Assembly (NCBI RefSeq): GCF_003129965.1
Contig: NZ_NRCJ01000016.1
Coordinates: 1-50,897, forward strand
Source: Aggregatibacter kilianii
GTDB taxonomy: Bacteria; Pseudomonadota; Gammaproteobacteria; Enterobacterales; Pasteurellaceae
Reading direction: 5' to 3'
DNA length: 50,897 nucleotides
Positions within the stretch are counted from its first letter, which is position 1; each line of letters begins with the position of its first letter. Below are positions 1 through 8,818 of this stretch, piece by piece. The translations under genes and the position numbers were made by a program. The notes below the pieces were generated by a model. That model made no database searches. It had not been told where the DNA came from and saw only the letters and a list, made by a program, of their open reading frames with translations.

Positions 1-48
1 ACCATCCGCTGCTTTCACCAACGAATCCGGATTAAGAGTCTTCGCCAT
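1..48 (-). CDS. 5' fragment of an unidentified gene
   Basis: Only the first 16 codons are in the window, reading MAKTLNPDSLVKAADG before the left edge. The ATG is preceded by a good ribosome binding site (GAGGG, 8 bases upstream), which is the main support for a real start. The fragment is too short to assign a family, and no function is proposed. Confidence 0.45.
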   Translation of the reverse strand, partial: MAKTLNPDSLVKAADG

Positions 49-188
49 TTAAACGCCCTCACTATCTAAGATTAAATATTTCTAAAAGGAGCATAAGTTT
101 ATCAATATTAATAAAAAAATGCGAGGATTCATCAGTGTTTTCATTTTATAAATATAAGATAAGTTTTTTCTAAAAGTACGGTACCTTT

Positions 189-438
189 GATGGCGTTTGG
201 ACTCATCAGGACGCGTGGTTCTCCCTCGGCAAATTCACGGAGAAAACCGACCGCACTTTATGCCTTGCATAGCACCGATAATGGCGTGTATGTCTTCATG
301 ATCAAAGGTTCGACAAAAATCGCTGGAATAGAACTGAACAAACACGACGGGCTGGGCGTTTGGGATATTGATAAAATTGAAATTGAAGTCAATGCGGAAA
401 GTGAAATTTTATTAATGGAAGCGCCGATGTTTAGTTGA
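189..438 (+). pseudogene. Pirin-family protein, 3' remnant with frameshift
   Basis: Two neighbouring reading frames together spell the C-terminal part of a pirin-like cupin. The frame from 189 gives DGVWTHQDAWFSLGKF and stops soon after. The frame that is open to 438 gives YALHSTDNGVYVFMIKG, an acidic strand pattern and ILLMEAPM at the end. The switch lies around 245-262, exactly where an uptake signal (ACCGCACTT, 250-258) sits. The N-terminal cupin domain is missing and 49-188 is AT-rich and non-coding. Family assignment is by remembered pattern of YhhW/pirin C-termini. I infer a decayed gene with no function. Confidence 0.55.
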
Positions 439-440
439 AA

Positions 441-474
441 ATAAAAATCCACCTGAAAAGATGGATTTTTTACG
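441..474. terminator. Bidirectional rho-independent terminator
   Basis: The arms AAATCCA and TGGATTT are separated by a 10-base loop and flanked by A and T runs. It lies between the convergent pirin remnant and the Sel1-repeat gene, so it can serve both strands. Confidence 0.7.
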
Positions 475-475
475 T

Positions 476-1198
476 TTAGCGATAATAATTTAAGATTTCC
501 AGCCGCTCCCGTGCCGCATCGGAAAAATAGCTTTGTTGTGCGATAAGATCTTTATAAATGGAAATCGCAAGCGGGCGATTGCGTCGGGTACCTTCGCCGT
601 GTTCGTACATCAACGCCAGACGGAAAATGGCTTCTTCATTACCTTGTCGGGCGCTTTTCTCCAACCACTGAAACGCTTTGTGAAAATTTTTAATTTTATT
701 TTCGTTGTAATACAGCATGCCTAAAATCAACATGGCTTGCGAATCGCTGACGTCGGCGGCTTGTTCCAATAAATTGATGCCGTATTCCAGATTTTTCTTC
801 ACGCCGTAGCCGCCGGCATAAAGAATGCCTAGATTCGTCAGCGCTTTCACACTGCCCTTCTCCGCCGCTTCGCTAAACCACCAATAGGCTTTCTCGTAAT
901 TTTTCTCAACCCCGTTACCGCCAAAATAAAAACGCCCTAAATCCAACTGTGCATTGCGGTCATCCCGTAATGCCAGAATCCGCATCACGTTAAATGCGGA
1001 GCGGGCATCGTCATAATGGTAAAAACGTCTTGCCAGGTTTCTTAATTCATCGTTATTCAGTTTATTCTGCACAAACGCCGACATTTCCTGTGCGTTTTCT
1101 GCCACCGAAAAGGCAATATTTTCTGTCGCCTGTACGGAAAAACTAAATAATCCTAATAATATCGCGAAATGTTTTAACGGTTTTTTCATGATCTTCAT
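476..1198 (-). CDS. Exported Sel1-like repeat protein
   Basis: This 240-residue protein starts with a basic stretch and a hydrophobic core (residues about 10-22) ending in VQATEN, typical of a cleaved signal peptide, so it is probably periplasmic. Residues about 80-215 hold Sel1-type alpha/alpha repeats of about 36 residues (pattern A..LG..Y..G.GV.K....A..W...AA..G), four copies by eye. Such repeats usually mediate protein-protein contacts; no enzyme motif is visible. Its ATG overlaps the stop of the upstream YwiC-like gene by 4 bases (1195-1198), implying translational coupling. The exact role is unknown. Confidence 0.75.
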   Translation of the reverse strand: MKIMKKPLKHFAILLGLFSFSVQATENIAFSVAENAQEMSAFVQNKLNNDELRNLARRFYHYDDARSAFNVMRILALRDDRNAQLDLGRFYFGGNGVEKNYEKAYWWFSEAAEKGSVKALTNLGILYAGGYGVKKNLEYGINLLEQAADVSDSQAMLILGMLYYNENKIKNFHKAFQWLEKSARQGNEEAIFRLALMYEHGEGTRRNRPLAISIYKDLIAQQSYFSDAARERLEILNYYR

Positions 1199-1911
1199 AA
1201 AGTTGCATAGAGCAAATTGGCAAAAAATAACAGGGAAACTGCCATTTCGGTGAGTCCAACCTGTTTTACCGACATTTTTTTACGCGGTAACCAAATTGCA
1301 CGAATTAACGGCGGGATGAACGCCAACGCCATAAAATATTGTTGTAACAGGATAAATCCAAGCGCACAAAGCACGTGAAAACCGATAGACAATTTCAGGT
1401 ATAACGGATTTTTGCGCTCGCGCATCACAGATTTCACATATAAGGTGGTACCGATAAAAAATAAGCTCGGATACAACGCCACCAGCCAGATGTTGCTATC
1501 GAAAGTGCGGTCGGGAAAATAATAAGATCCCATGCCCGCGATGGCAAAAATAATGATGCCCACCAAATCATTCAAAAAGGCGCGCTCGTCTTTTTTCTTT
1601 ACATAATAAATACTGACCAGCACTAACGGCGTCATAGCCGCCACAAAAAATACCGTTCGCCAATTATGTAATAGCACCGGAATGGCGAAAATCAGCGTGG
1701 CAAAAAAGTAGATCCACGACCATTTAATGTACAACGCCAGATTTCTGCCTTTAAATAAATTCAGAAACGGGTAAGTCATTAAATATAATGAAAACCAAGC
1801 CAGTAAAAAGAAAAAATGTTGCCAAATAGGATGGTTAAGCAACATACCATACAGAAACGGCATGAGCGCCATGACGATTGCGCCGTGTTGATTAGAAATC
1901 AATAGCTTCAT
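1195..1911 (-). CDS. YwiC-like integral membrane protein
   Basis: A 238-residue, very hydrophobic protein with about seven or eight predicted membrane segments. The N-terminal NQHGA motif is the hallmark of the YwiC-like family, whose members have no established substrate. The gene is first in a two-gene leftward unit with the Sel1-repeat protein, the two overlapping by 4 bases. The inner membrane is the expected location. No catalytic residues can be named; a transporter or membrane scaffold is possible but unproven. Confidence 0.65.
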   Translation of the reverse strand: MKLLISNQHGAIVMALMPFLYGMLLNHPIWQHFFFLLAWFSLYLMTYPFLNLFKGRNLALYIKWSWIYFFATLIFAIPVLLHNWRTVFFVAAMTPLVLVSIYYVKKKDERAFLNDLVGIIIFAIAGMGSYYFPDRTFDSNIWLVALYPSLFFIGTTLYVKSVMRERKNPLYLKLSIGFHVLCALGFILLQQYFMALAFIPPLIRAIWLPRKKMSVKQVGLTEMAVSLLFFANLLYATL

Positions 1912-2011
1912 AATTGAGACTAGTTATCAGTTGAAAAGTTTAAGAATTTTAGAGCTTTTTCGTGAAGATTGGTATAATCCTTGCGAATTATTTTTATTTC
2001 GGAGAAGAAAG

Positions 2012-2365
2012 ATGACACAGATTCAACGTATTGACACCAACTCCCGCCTTGCCGAAATGGTGATTTACAACGGCGTCGCCTATTTGGCAGGGCAAGTGCC
2101 GGAAACCACTTTAGAGCAAGACGCTTACGCCCAAACTCAAGAAGTGTTAAAGCTCATCAATAAATTACTAGAAAAAGCCGGCTCCCATAAAAGCCGTATT
2201 TTGAACACACAAATCTTTCTTGCGGATATGCAAGATTACGCATTAATGAATGCGGCATGGGATGAATGGGTTGACCCACAAAGCCCACCGGCACGCGCCA
2301 CCGTAGAAGCCAAACTGGCGGATCTGCGCTGGAAGGTAGAAATTGTGGTGACGGCGGCGGTTTAA
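2012..2365 (+). CDS. RidA/YjgF-family deaminase-like protein
   Basis: The 117-residue product is the size of RidA-family proteins, which form trimers and hydrolyse reactive enamine/imine intermediates. The C-terminal block PPARATVEAKLADLRWKVEI matches the conserved P.R..v...L....vEI pattern. I chose the ATG at 2012 because GGAGAAGAAAG lies just upstream; an in-frame extension from 1931 has no such site. The sequence resembles the YoaB branch more than the classical IPxNGPYSQ-type RidA, so the substrate is uncertain. It is convergent with the YafD-like gene, ending inside its 3' end by a few bases. Confidence 0.75.
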   Translation: MTQIQRIDTNSRLAEMVIYNGVAYLAGQVPETTLEQDAYAQTQEVLKLINKLLEKAGSHKSRILNTQIFLADMQDYALMNAAWDEWVDPQSPPARATVEAKLADLRWKVEIVVTAAV

Positions 2366-3249
2366 TCCGCTAACGCCACCTCCAACAACAACGGCGCATG
2401 ATCGGAGCTTGCCGTCGGCTCCGTTGTTGCACTTAATACGTTCAATCCGCGCACGAAAACATGATCCAGCGGATTGCCTAAAAAGCGCAGACGATGATCT
2501 TGCTGAAAACGCACTTCCTGTAAACCATATTCGGCAATTAATGCCTGAATACGCGACATACGATAACCGCTCCAAGAATTAAAATCGCCGGCAAAAATAA
2601 TCGGCCCTTGATGTTGAGAAATGAGCTGCATAAGCGTGCGTAATTGCTCGCCGTAATTCGTCGGGTTCATTTCAAAATTGATTAAATGTACGTTGATCAA
2701 TAACAGACTTTTTCCATCCGCCAAAGGCAAACTCATGGCGGCGCCCACTTTCGGAATGCGAATCCAAGGTTCGGATTTCGCGCCTGCACAATAAAAGTGC
2801 GGTGTAAATTTAGAGAGAATTTCAATCCCTGATTGTTGCTGTAAATAAGCGAAGGCGGTGGCGTAAAGTGCGGTAGGAAATTGTGCCGAATATTGCTCTG
2901 CCAACTGCTGCGTGTTTAACACTTCCTGCAATAACAAAAAGTCTTTTCCATCAGCCAAACGGGCGAGCGCCTGTTGCCAACCGGCATCCTGCCCTTTATG
3001 CAGGTTCCAAATTAATAAACTGAATTTATGCTGTGTAACCTTCTGTGGATTTTGCGTGGTTTGATAACAAGTTAAATCATCATGTTTTTTGAGCGGCTGA
3101 TACGCCGGATTTGAGGTATCGGTAAATTGAATTTTAACAGGCGAAAAAATATCTATGCTGTAGAAAAGATAGGCGCTAACGACTGCCACGACGAAAACAA
3201 GAAAAGCGCCGAACTTACGGATAAATTTTGTTTTTTGACTTGCCATCAT
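2362..3249 (-). CDS. YafD-like endonuclease/exonuclease/phosphatase-family protein
   Basis: After an N-terminal membrane anchor (residues about 10-30) the protein carries the metal-dependent phosphodiesterase fold. Visible motifs are LLLQEV (the catalytic Glu), IFAGDFNSWSG (the Asp-Asn pair) and SSDHAPLLLE (the terminal Asp-His). This is the E. coli YafD arrangement; the true substrate of the family is not settled. The start is placed at the ATG at 3249 (or 3246), which overlaps the stop of the dnaX tau frame (TAATGATG), so it is probably co-transcribed with apt-dnaX. Confidence 0.75.
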   Translation of the reverse strand: MMASQKTKFIRKFGAFLVFVVAVVSAYLFYSIDIFSPVKIQFTDTSNPAYQPLKKHDDLTCYQTTQNPQKVTQHKFSLLIWNLHKGQDAGWQQALARLADGKDFLLLQEVLNTQQLAEQYSAQFPTALYATAFAYLQQQSGIEILSKFTPHFYCAGAKSEPWIRIPKVGAAMSLPLADGKSLLLINVHLINFEMNPTNYGEQLRTLMQLISQHQGPIIFAGDFNSWSGYRMSRIQALIAEYGLQEVRFQQDHRLRFLGNPLDHVFVRGLNVLSATTEPTASSDHAPLLLEVALAD

Positions 3250-3917
3250 TACACCGGACGAATACTTTTCACATCCACGCTGCAATCAAATTCGCGTTCC
3301 AATAATTGCAGTTTTTGATCTTGCAATAAATCCTGTTTTGCCTGTTCGCGCAACTGCGCATAAATTTTGCGGCGATAATCCGTCGGCGTGAAATATTGCT
3401 CATCATCATTCGCTTCAACGGTCAAGTTTATTTCTTTCTCCAACACTCGGGAAAGCGCCTGCTGTAACAGCGTGCGATGCTTATCCTGATTCAAATGCCC
3501 ATGGCTGGAACGCACGCCGAGTTTAAAGGAATCCTCGGTTTCCGCCCAAATAAAGGTATTCAAAGCGAATTCTTTGGTGAGATTTTCTACACCGCTTTGT
3601 TCAATCAGCTTCGCCCAACGATCTTGTTCTTGGGTCAAATGCACGATTTTTTGCTGTAACTCGGGGGTGATGTCCTGCAAAATGGCGGCTTTGATCTCGG
3701 AAGGTTTCGGGCCTTGCTCCACATTCGCCAGTTCCGGATTGCTCCACTCCCAACGATAATCTTCGCCCGGCAGCACGTCCGAATCATTTTCTTCAGTATC
3801 GGATTCATTCTGATTTTCCACCGCACTTTTGTCTCCCAAAGGCTCGACGGCGTGTGAAAGTGCGGTCAGTTTTTCCGATGAATGTTGCGCTAGGCGCTCA
3901 GACTTTTTTTTTTTTAT
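3249..3917 (-). CDS. dnaX: DnaX tau C-terminal domains, in the -1 frame
   Basis: This frame is open from the A12 tract to 3249 and continues DnaX. It reads KKKKSERLAQ straight after the tract (E. coli tau has KKSE at its frameshift site), then EDYRWEWSNPE and a C-terminal block ending IRPV, like the polymerase-alpha-binding domain of E. coli tau, which ends SIRPI. Together with the upstream frame the length would be about 683 residues, close to full-length Haemophilus tau. The only separate start is a TTG at 3839 without a convincing ribosome site, so I read it as the tail of dnaX reached by a frame change, not as a gene of its own. Confidence 0.8.
   Translation of the reverse strand: MKKKKSERLAQHSSEKLTALSHAVEPLGDKSAVENQNESDTEENDSDVLPGEDYRWEWSNPELANVEQGPKPSEIKAAILQDITPELQQKIVHLTQEQDRWAKLIEQSGVENLTKEFALNTFIWAETEDSFKLGVRSSHGHLNQDKHRTLLQQALSRVLEKEINLTVEANDDEQYFTPTDYRRKIYAQLREQAKQDLLQDQKLQLLEREFDCSVDVKSIRPV
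3904..3917 (-). other. A12 tract at the dnaX frame junction
   Basis: On the coding strand the sequence is TCT CAA TAA followed by further A residues: twelve A in a row (3904-3915) directly after a T. It sits where E. coli dnaX has its A AAA AAG frameshift site. The zero-frame stop TAA uses the first two A residues, so slippage further into the tract cannot remove it. Confidence 0.7.
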
Positions 3918-5299
3918 TGAGACGGGCTGCTCGGCATGGCATCCAGCTGCTCCAACCCGTTTAACGCATCCAATACGGGAGAATGGGCTAACGCCTCCGT
4001 GGATTGCGTCATTTGAGGTTGCGCGGTTTTTACCGGCGTTTCATCCGTAGCCGATTTTTTATGACGTTGATAATGGGCTTTGATGGCTTGAGACACCACC
4101 GGCATTTCAATCGCCGGTGAAGCGGTTTGCGTCATCCCTTGAGCGGAAGATTTAACGGTATTTTGCACCGCACTTTGTGCGCTTAAGGACGTGTTCGTCT
4201 CGACATCGGCAAGGTTACCAATCCATTTCGGGTGGAACGCCAATGCACGCAATAACACCATTTCCGCGCCCATACGCGCTGTCGGTGCTGCGCTCAATTC
4301 TTTTCGACCGCTCACCATGACTTGATAGAAAAATTGCACGTCCTGCGGCGCGATATGTTTCGCCAAAAAGCCGATGTGATCCGCTTCCGTTAAAGAGGCT
4401 TGCGGCAATAATTGCTGCATGGCGATCTTATGCAGATTCTCCGCAACATCACGCAACAATTCATCCCAATCGCCCGCTTTATCCGCCACGCCGTTGACGA
4501 CCTGCATAAGTTTCTCACCATTGCCTTGTTGCAAAGCATAAATGATTTCAATGGCTTGGCTTTCGTCCAATAAACCAAGCATATCATTGACGATATTGAG
4601 CGTGACATTGCCGTTACTCATGGCAATCGCCTGATCGGTCAAACTTAGACTGTCACGAATACTGCCCTGCGCTGCGTCGGCAAGTTTATCTAACGCCAAA
4701 GGTTCAAAAGGAATCTGTTCCTGATTCAGAATGTATGTCAAATGCCCGGCAATTTGTGACGGCTCCAAGGCTTTCAAATGAAACTGCATGCAACGGGATA
4801 AAATCGTCACCGGCAGTTTATGAGGATCCGTAGTGGCAAGTAGGAATTTTACGTATTCCGGCGGTTCTTCCAAGGTTTTCAGCAACGCATTGAAAGAGTG
4901 ACGGGAAAGCATGTGCACTTCGTCGATAAGATACACTTTATAGCGCCCTAACACCGGTTTATATTGCACGTTATCCAGCAACTCGCGGGTGTCTTCCACT
5001 TTGGTGCGGGACGCCGCGTCGATTTCGATTAAATCGATAAAATTGCCTTCTTCAATGGCTTTGCAATGTTCGCATACGCCACAAGGTTCGGCGGTCACGC
5101 CGTTGACGCAATTCAACCCTTTGGCGAATAAACGGGCGATGGAGGTTTTCCCCACGCCGCGCGTACCGGAAAATAAATAGGCGTGGTGCAGGCGATTTTC
5201 GCGCAAGCCGTTCGCAAGTGCGGTCAAAATATGTTGCTGACCGACAACGTCAGCAAAGGTTTTTGGTCGCCATTTTCTTGCTAATACCTGATAACTCAT
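3914..5299 (-). CDS. dnaX: DNA polymerase III subunit gamma/tau (gamma-length frame)
   Basis: This is the clamp-loader ATPase of the replicase. The Walker A motif GTRGVGKT is at residues 45-52. Zinc cysteines C64, C73, C76 and C79 follow, then Walker B DEVH at 126-129 and the LSRC sensor around 168. After the collar domain a Ser/Thr/Gln-rich linker leads to a stop at residue 462, next to the A12 tract. The 461-residue product resembles E. coli gamma (about 430 residues); the tau extension lies in the -1 frame. In E. coli the zero frame makes tau and the shift makes gamma, the opposite of what is written here. It lies 29 bases after apt. Confidence 0.9.
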   Translation of the reverse strand: MSYQVLARKWRPKTFADVVGQQHILTALANGLRENRLHHAYLFSGTRGVGKTSIARLFAKGLNCVNGVTAEPCGVCEHCKAIEEGNFIDLIEIDAASRTKVEDTRELLDNVQYKPVLGRYKVYLIDEVHMLSRHSFNALLKTLEEPPEYVKFLLATTDPHKLPVTILSRCMQFHLKALEPSQIAGHLTYILNQEQIPFEPLALDKLADAAQGSIRDSLSLTDQAIAMSNGNVTLNIVNDMLGLLDESQAIEIIYALQQGNGEKLMQVVNGVADKAGDWDELLRDVAENLHKIAMQQLLPQASLTEADHIGFLAKHIAPQDVQFFYQVMVSGRKELSAAPTARMGAEMVLLRALAFHPKWIGNLADVETNTSLSAQSAVQNTVKSSAQGMTQTASPAIEMPVVSQAIKAHYQRHKKSATDETPVKTAQPQMTQSTEALAHSPVLDALNGLEQLDAMPSSPSQ

Positions 5300-5328
5300 G
5301 CTTTATCCCTGCCCGTTCAATCGAAAAA

Positions 5329-5871
5329 TTAGTGGCCGGCGAAATTAACTAAGGTGTAAGGCTCAACGCCCAAACCGCGTAGGCGTTGTTCGCCGCCCAA
5401 TTCCGGTAAATTAATCACGAAAGCGGCGTGTTTTACTTCACCGCCAAGACGTTGCACCAATTTAACGGTGGCTTCAACAGTCCCGCCGGTTGCCAATAAA
5501 TCGTCAATAATCAATACGTTATCATTTTTTTGAATAGCGTCCGTATGAATTTCCAAGGTGTCTTGCCCATATTCCAATTCGTAAGATTGCGCGATGGTTT
5601 CACGGGGTAATTTGCCCGGTTTACGTACCAGCACGAAAGGCACGTTTAACGCCAACGCCACCGGCGCACCGAAAATAAAACCACGGGATTCGGTGCCGAT
5701 AACTTTATTAATGCCTTTGTCTTTGCAGTGCCGGACAATGAGGTCAATGGCGGCATGAAACGCCGCCGGGTTTTCTACCAGGCTGGTAATATCACGAAAA
5801 ATGATTCCCGGTTTCGGATAATCCGGAATGGATTTAATTGAAGAAGCGATAAGTGCAAGTTGTTTTTCCAT
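5329..5871 (-). CDS. apt: Adenine phosphoribosyltransferase
   Basis: It converts adenine and PRPP to AMP in purine salvage, in the cytoplasm. The PRPP-binding loop is at residues 121-131 ([11 protein letters not shown]), and the [12 protein letters not shown] block near residues 18-29 is typical of Apt. At 180 residues it has the usual length. It precedes dnaX by 29 bases in the same direction, an arrangement also known from Haemophilus and E. coli, so the two are likely co-transcribed. Confidence 0.95.
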   Translation of the reverse strand: MEKQLALIASSIKSIPDYPKPGIIFRDITSLVENPAAFHAAIDLIVRHCKDKGINKVIGTESRGFIFGAPVALALNVPFVLVRKPGKLPRETIAQSYELEYGQDTLEIHTDAIQKNDNVLIIDDLLATGGTVEATVKLVQRLGGEVKHAAFVINLPELGGEQRLRGLGVEPYTLVNFAGH

Positions 5872-5960
5872 TTTTTTACCTAAAGTGCGGTTGATTTTTG
5901 GCTCGGATTAAAATTATAAATCGGCGCGCATATTACCATAAATCGGAAGTTTGCCGAAGA

Positions 5961-6917
5961 TTAATCATAAAGATCTTCGCCATTTTTTCGGGTGCGCAGC
6001 AGCTGTAAAATCCAGACATATTGTTCCGGCGTTGCCGTCACGAAACTTTCAATTTCCACATTCATGGCGCGAGCGGATTGTAACGGATCGTCGCTAAGTT
6101 CCATGGCGGGATGAATTTCCATTTGATATTTCCCAACCTCGGCGTTATAACGCGGAAACATTGGAATCACAACGGCTTTCGCCAATTTCGCCATTTTATT
6201 AATGCCCGGCAACGTCGCTTTATAAGTCGCGAAAAAATCCACATACACGCTCTGCTCTTCGCCAAAATCTTCGTCCGGCAAATAATAGCCCATTTGCCCT
6301 TGTTTAATATGACTCAGAAACGGCTTGATCCCATTTTGGCGGGCGTGCATTTTGCCGCCGAAACGCTGACGCGCCAAAGTCCACAGCCAATCCACCAGCG
6401 GATTACGGTGCGGATTATACATCGACGTCATAGGAATACCGTGGGTGTGCAAAATAATGCCCGACGCGTCAATCGCCCAACCGTGCGGCACCAGCAAAAT
6501 CACGTTTTTGCCCTGTTCTTTCGCCTGTTTGATGTATTCAATGCCGATAAATTCGCTACGTTGTTGCAAATGTTTTTTCGAGCGCACGGCAATTTCGCCA
6601 ATCCCTAACATCACCTGCGCCACCACGGCAAACATCTTATCAATCACCAGCTCGCGCTGTGCTTCCGTCCACTGCGGAAAGCAATATTGCAAATTGATTT
6701 GCGCACGCTTGCGCTGTTTTTTCGCTTTATGCCCGATAAATACACCGATCTTGGCGGCCAGTTTATCGCGCCACCGAAAAGGCATAAACGCCAATAATAA
6801 CAATGCCAGAATACCGCACCAAATGCCCCAGTATTTCGGTTTTAAATACGACCATGAGAAATGCGGCTCATAGCCGACGCGCGCCGTTAAACGGATATTT
6901 TGTTGAGAATCTGTCAT
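5961..6917 (-). CDS. lpxM: Lipid A acyltransferase LpxM/MsbB (Kdo2-lipid A biosynthesis)
   Basis: This late acyltransferase of the lysophospholipid acyltransferase family transfers a secondary acyl chain to lipid A at the inner face of the cytoplasmic membrane. A single membrane anchor lies at residues about 31-48. The catalytic HX4D motif is HGWAID at 145-150, and an FPRYN block follows later. At 318 residues it has the usual length. Order with TSUP, mepA, aroC and mscK matches the H. influenzae msbB neighbourhood, which favours LpxM over LpxL. Confidence 0.88.
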   Translation of the reverse strand: MTDSQQNIRLTARVGYEPHFSWSYLKPKYWGIWCGILALLLLAFMPFRWRDKLAAKIGVFIGHKAKKQRKRAQINLQYCFPQWTEAQRELVIDKMFAVVAQVMLGIGEIAVRSKKHLQQRSEFIGIEYIKQAKEQGKNVILLVPHGWAIDASGIILHTHGIPMTSMYNPHRNPLVDWLWTLARQRFGGKMHARQNGIKPFLSHIKQGQMGYYLPDEDFGEEQSVYVDFFATYKATLPGINKMAKLAKAVVIPMFPRYNAEVGKYQMEIHPAMELSDDPLQSARAMNVEIESFVTATPEQYVWILQLLRTRKNGEDLYD

Positions 6918-7040
6918 TTATGGTTTTTCGTTCAATGTTAAGAATTAGGACACACGTTAGAAACGCGCGCCATCAAATATCGGCATAAAAACTTTTTCGT
7001 GTGATAAAAACACCCAATTTTATGACCGCACTTTATGCCG

Positions 7041-7808
7041 TTAAAAATTAAACCAGCCTTGATCAAATGCCATTTTTATCGTCATGATAAAAGACATGAC
7101 AACGACCATCGGGCGAATCAGCGTTTTGCCTTTGGTCATCACCATTTTGGCGCCCAGATTGGCACCGATAAATTGCCCCGCCAACATAATCAAACCCACC
7201 GTCCACAAAATTTGTCCGCCGATAAGAAAGAAAATCAAGGACGCCAGGTTGGAGGTAAAATTCATCACTTTGGCATGCGCCGTGGCTTTCGCTAAATTAA
7301 AACCAAGTAACGTGACACAAGCCAAGCTCATAATAGAGCCGGTGCCGGGGCCGAAAAAGCCGTCGTAAAAGCCCATAAAAGTGCCGATGCAAAACGCAAA
7401 AACCGGATAAGAAAGGCGTTGTTTACGATCTTCGTCGCCAAGTTTAGGTGTGACCAAAAAATAAATGCCGATGGCTAAAATCAAAAACGGTAAGATTTTT
7501 TTAATTAAAGATGCATCAATCAACTGAATCAAAATCGTCCCGGCAACGGAGCCAAGAAAAATCATCAGTAAAATTAACCAAACTTCCGAAAATTTGACCG
7601 CTCTTTTGCGCAAAAAATACAGGCTGGCAGAAAAAGAACCGCCGCAGGCTTGTAGCTTGTTTGTGCCAAGCGCCACCGCCGGCGGAAGCCCCGTCATCAG
7701 CAGTGCGGGAATGGTGATTAAACCGCCGCCTCCGGCGATAGCGTCAATAAAACCGGCGACAAAGGCAACGGCAAATAAAATGGCTAAAATATCAATCCCG
7801 AATTCCAT
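7041..7808 (-). CDS. TSUP-family (TauE/SafE, YfcA-like) membrane transporter
   Basis: A 255-residue protein with about seven or eight hydrophobic segments. It has the two TauE/SafE repeats: AGFIDAIAGGGGLITIP near residues 19-35 and GFYDGFFGPGTGS near 145-157. The family exports small anionic organic or sulfur compounds; the substrate cannot be told from sequence. It starts 3 bases after mepA ends, so both genes are probably on one message. A USS lies just beyond its 3' end. Confidence 0.85.
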   Translation of the reverse strand: MEFGIDILAILFAVAFVAGFIDAIAGGGGLITIPALLMTGLPPAVALGTNKLQACGGSFSASLYFLRKRAVKFSEVWLILLMIFLGSVAGTILIQLIDASLIKKILPFLILAIGIYFLVTPKLGDEDRKQRLSYPVFAFCIGTFMGFYDGFFGPGTGSIMSLACVTLLGFNLAKATAHAKVMNFTSNLASLIFFLIGGQILWTVGLIMLAGQFIGANLGAKMVMTKGKTLIRPMVVVMSFIMTIKMAFDQGWFNF

Positions 7809-7811
7809 AGG

Positions 7812-8684
7812 TTACTCCAGCCATTCGCTTCGATTTGGCGAACTTAACACTTGTTGGCATAAAAACGGCTCCGGCGGTGTCACTTTTGGCTTAGTTGGCG
7901 TAGCACCCGGTTTTGCCGGTTCAAACCAAGAATAAAGCTCGCTGTCACAACCGTCACCGGCAGGAACCGGCAATTGATTCTCACAATATTGCGCCCCTTG
8001 CGGACAAGCCAAGCGCACATGGAAATGGGAGTCATGCCCGAACCAAGGACGAATTTTATGCAACCATGCGCGATCCGCACCCGCCGTTTCGCAGAGTTTC
8101 AATTTAATCGCGGGATTCACGAAAATACGGGTGACTTTGGGATCCTCCGCCGCCAATTTGATCAGCTTCGCGTGGTTGGCGTTCCAAATGCTGTCATCCA
8201 CTCGCTGCGCCTTACGATTCACCACCAACAAGCCTTTGCCGTCGGAATTCAGCGCGTCGCTGTCAGACATACTGCCCATGCGCAACCAAATATCCGCATC
8301 CAACCCCATTTGGTGGCTGGCGTGCCCCGTTAAAAAACGTCCGCCGCCGGGCATGGCAATGTCGCCCACCAACATGGTCGGCAACCCCGCCGCTTTGGCA
8401 CGTTGCCCCAAACGTTGCAAATAGCTGATCATGTCGGGATGTCCGTAATAGCGGTTTTTATTCATACGAATCACTTGGTAGCCATCGCCTTTATAAGGCA
8501 GCGGTTGCGCGCCGATAATACAGCCGTTGGAATAACTACCGATAGGATCGGCTTTACCGTTTTCCGCCGGAATCGGTCGTTTTATTTGCTGCCAGTCTTG
8601 CGGTGCGGCAAAAGGTTGAGCGGCGTAAAAAACACTGCTAAAAATGACCGCACTTGAAAGTAATTTTGTTAAAGACTTATACAT
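7812..8684 (-). CDS. mepA: Penicillin-insensitive murein endopeptidase MepA
   Basis: A periplasmic zinc endopeptidase that cleaves D-Ala-meso-DAP cross-links in peptidoglycan. The N-terminus has a signal peptide (hydrophobic core ending QPFAAP). LAS-type metal ligands are visible in the HASHQMGLDADIW block and in GHDSHFHVRLACP, and several cysteines fit the disulfides of the family. I start it at the ATG at 8684, preceded by AGGG; an in-frame extension to 8798 runs through a palindromic repeat and is unlikely to be translated. Confidence 0.9.
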   Translation of the reverse strand: MYKSLTKLLSSAVIFSSVFYAAQPFAAPQDWQQIKRPIPAENGKADPIGSYSNGCIIGAQPLPYKGDGYQVIRMNKNRYYGHPDMISYLQRLGQRAKAAGLPTMLVGDIAMPGGGRFLTGHASHQMGLDADIWLRMGSMSDSDALNSDGKGLLVVNRKAQRVDDSIWNANHAKLIKLAAEDPKVTRIFVNPAIKLKLCETAGADRAWLHKIRPWFGHDSHFHVRLACPQGAQYCENQLPVPAGDGCDSELYSWFEPAKPGATPTKPKVTPPEPFLCQQVLSSPNRSEWLE

Positions 8685-8703
8685 AATATGCCCTAAATTA
8701 TTT

Positions 8704-8796
8704 GGCTCCCTCCGTTTACGGGGGGAGCTGCCGAAGGCTGAGGGGGGATACCCCCTTCCGTCCTGCGGACATCTTCCCCCGCAAGCAGGGGAAGGC
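8704..8796. repeat. GC-rich palindromic (REP-like) intergenic element
   Basis: About 93 bases between aroC and mepA, far richer in G+C than the flanks. It holds at least two strong hairpins: GGCTCCC paired with GGGAGC around a TTTA loop, and CTTCCCC paired with GGGGAAG around an 8-base loop. The middle contains further complementary G and C runs. It looks like a dispersed intergenic repeat and may end or stabilise the aroC message. Confidence 0.6.
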
Positions 8797-8818
8797 AAGC
8801 TATTGTGATTTTAAATCG

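Noticed and set aside
3249-3839. A separate gene downstream of dnaX
   Set aside because: The start is TTG without a ribosome site, and the sequence continues upstream in the same frame into the KKSE block; it is the tau tail.
3904-3915. Transcriptional slippage in the A12 tract as the route to tau
   Set aside because: The in-frame TAA begins with the T before the tract, so adding or removing A residues does not take away the stop.
8685-8798. N-terminal extension of MepA by 38 residues
   Set aside because: It runs through a palindromic repeat and places extra residues before a clear signal peptide; the ATG at 8684 has a ribosome site.
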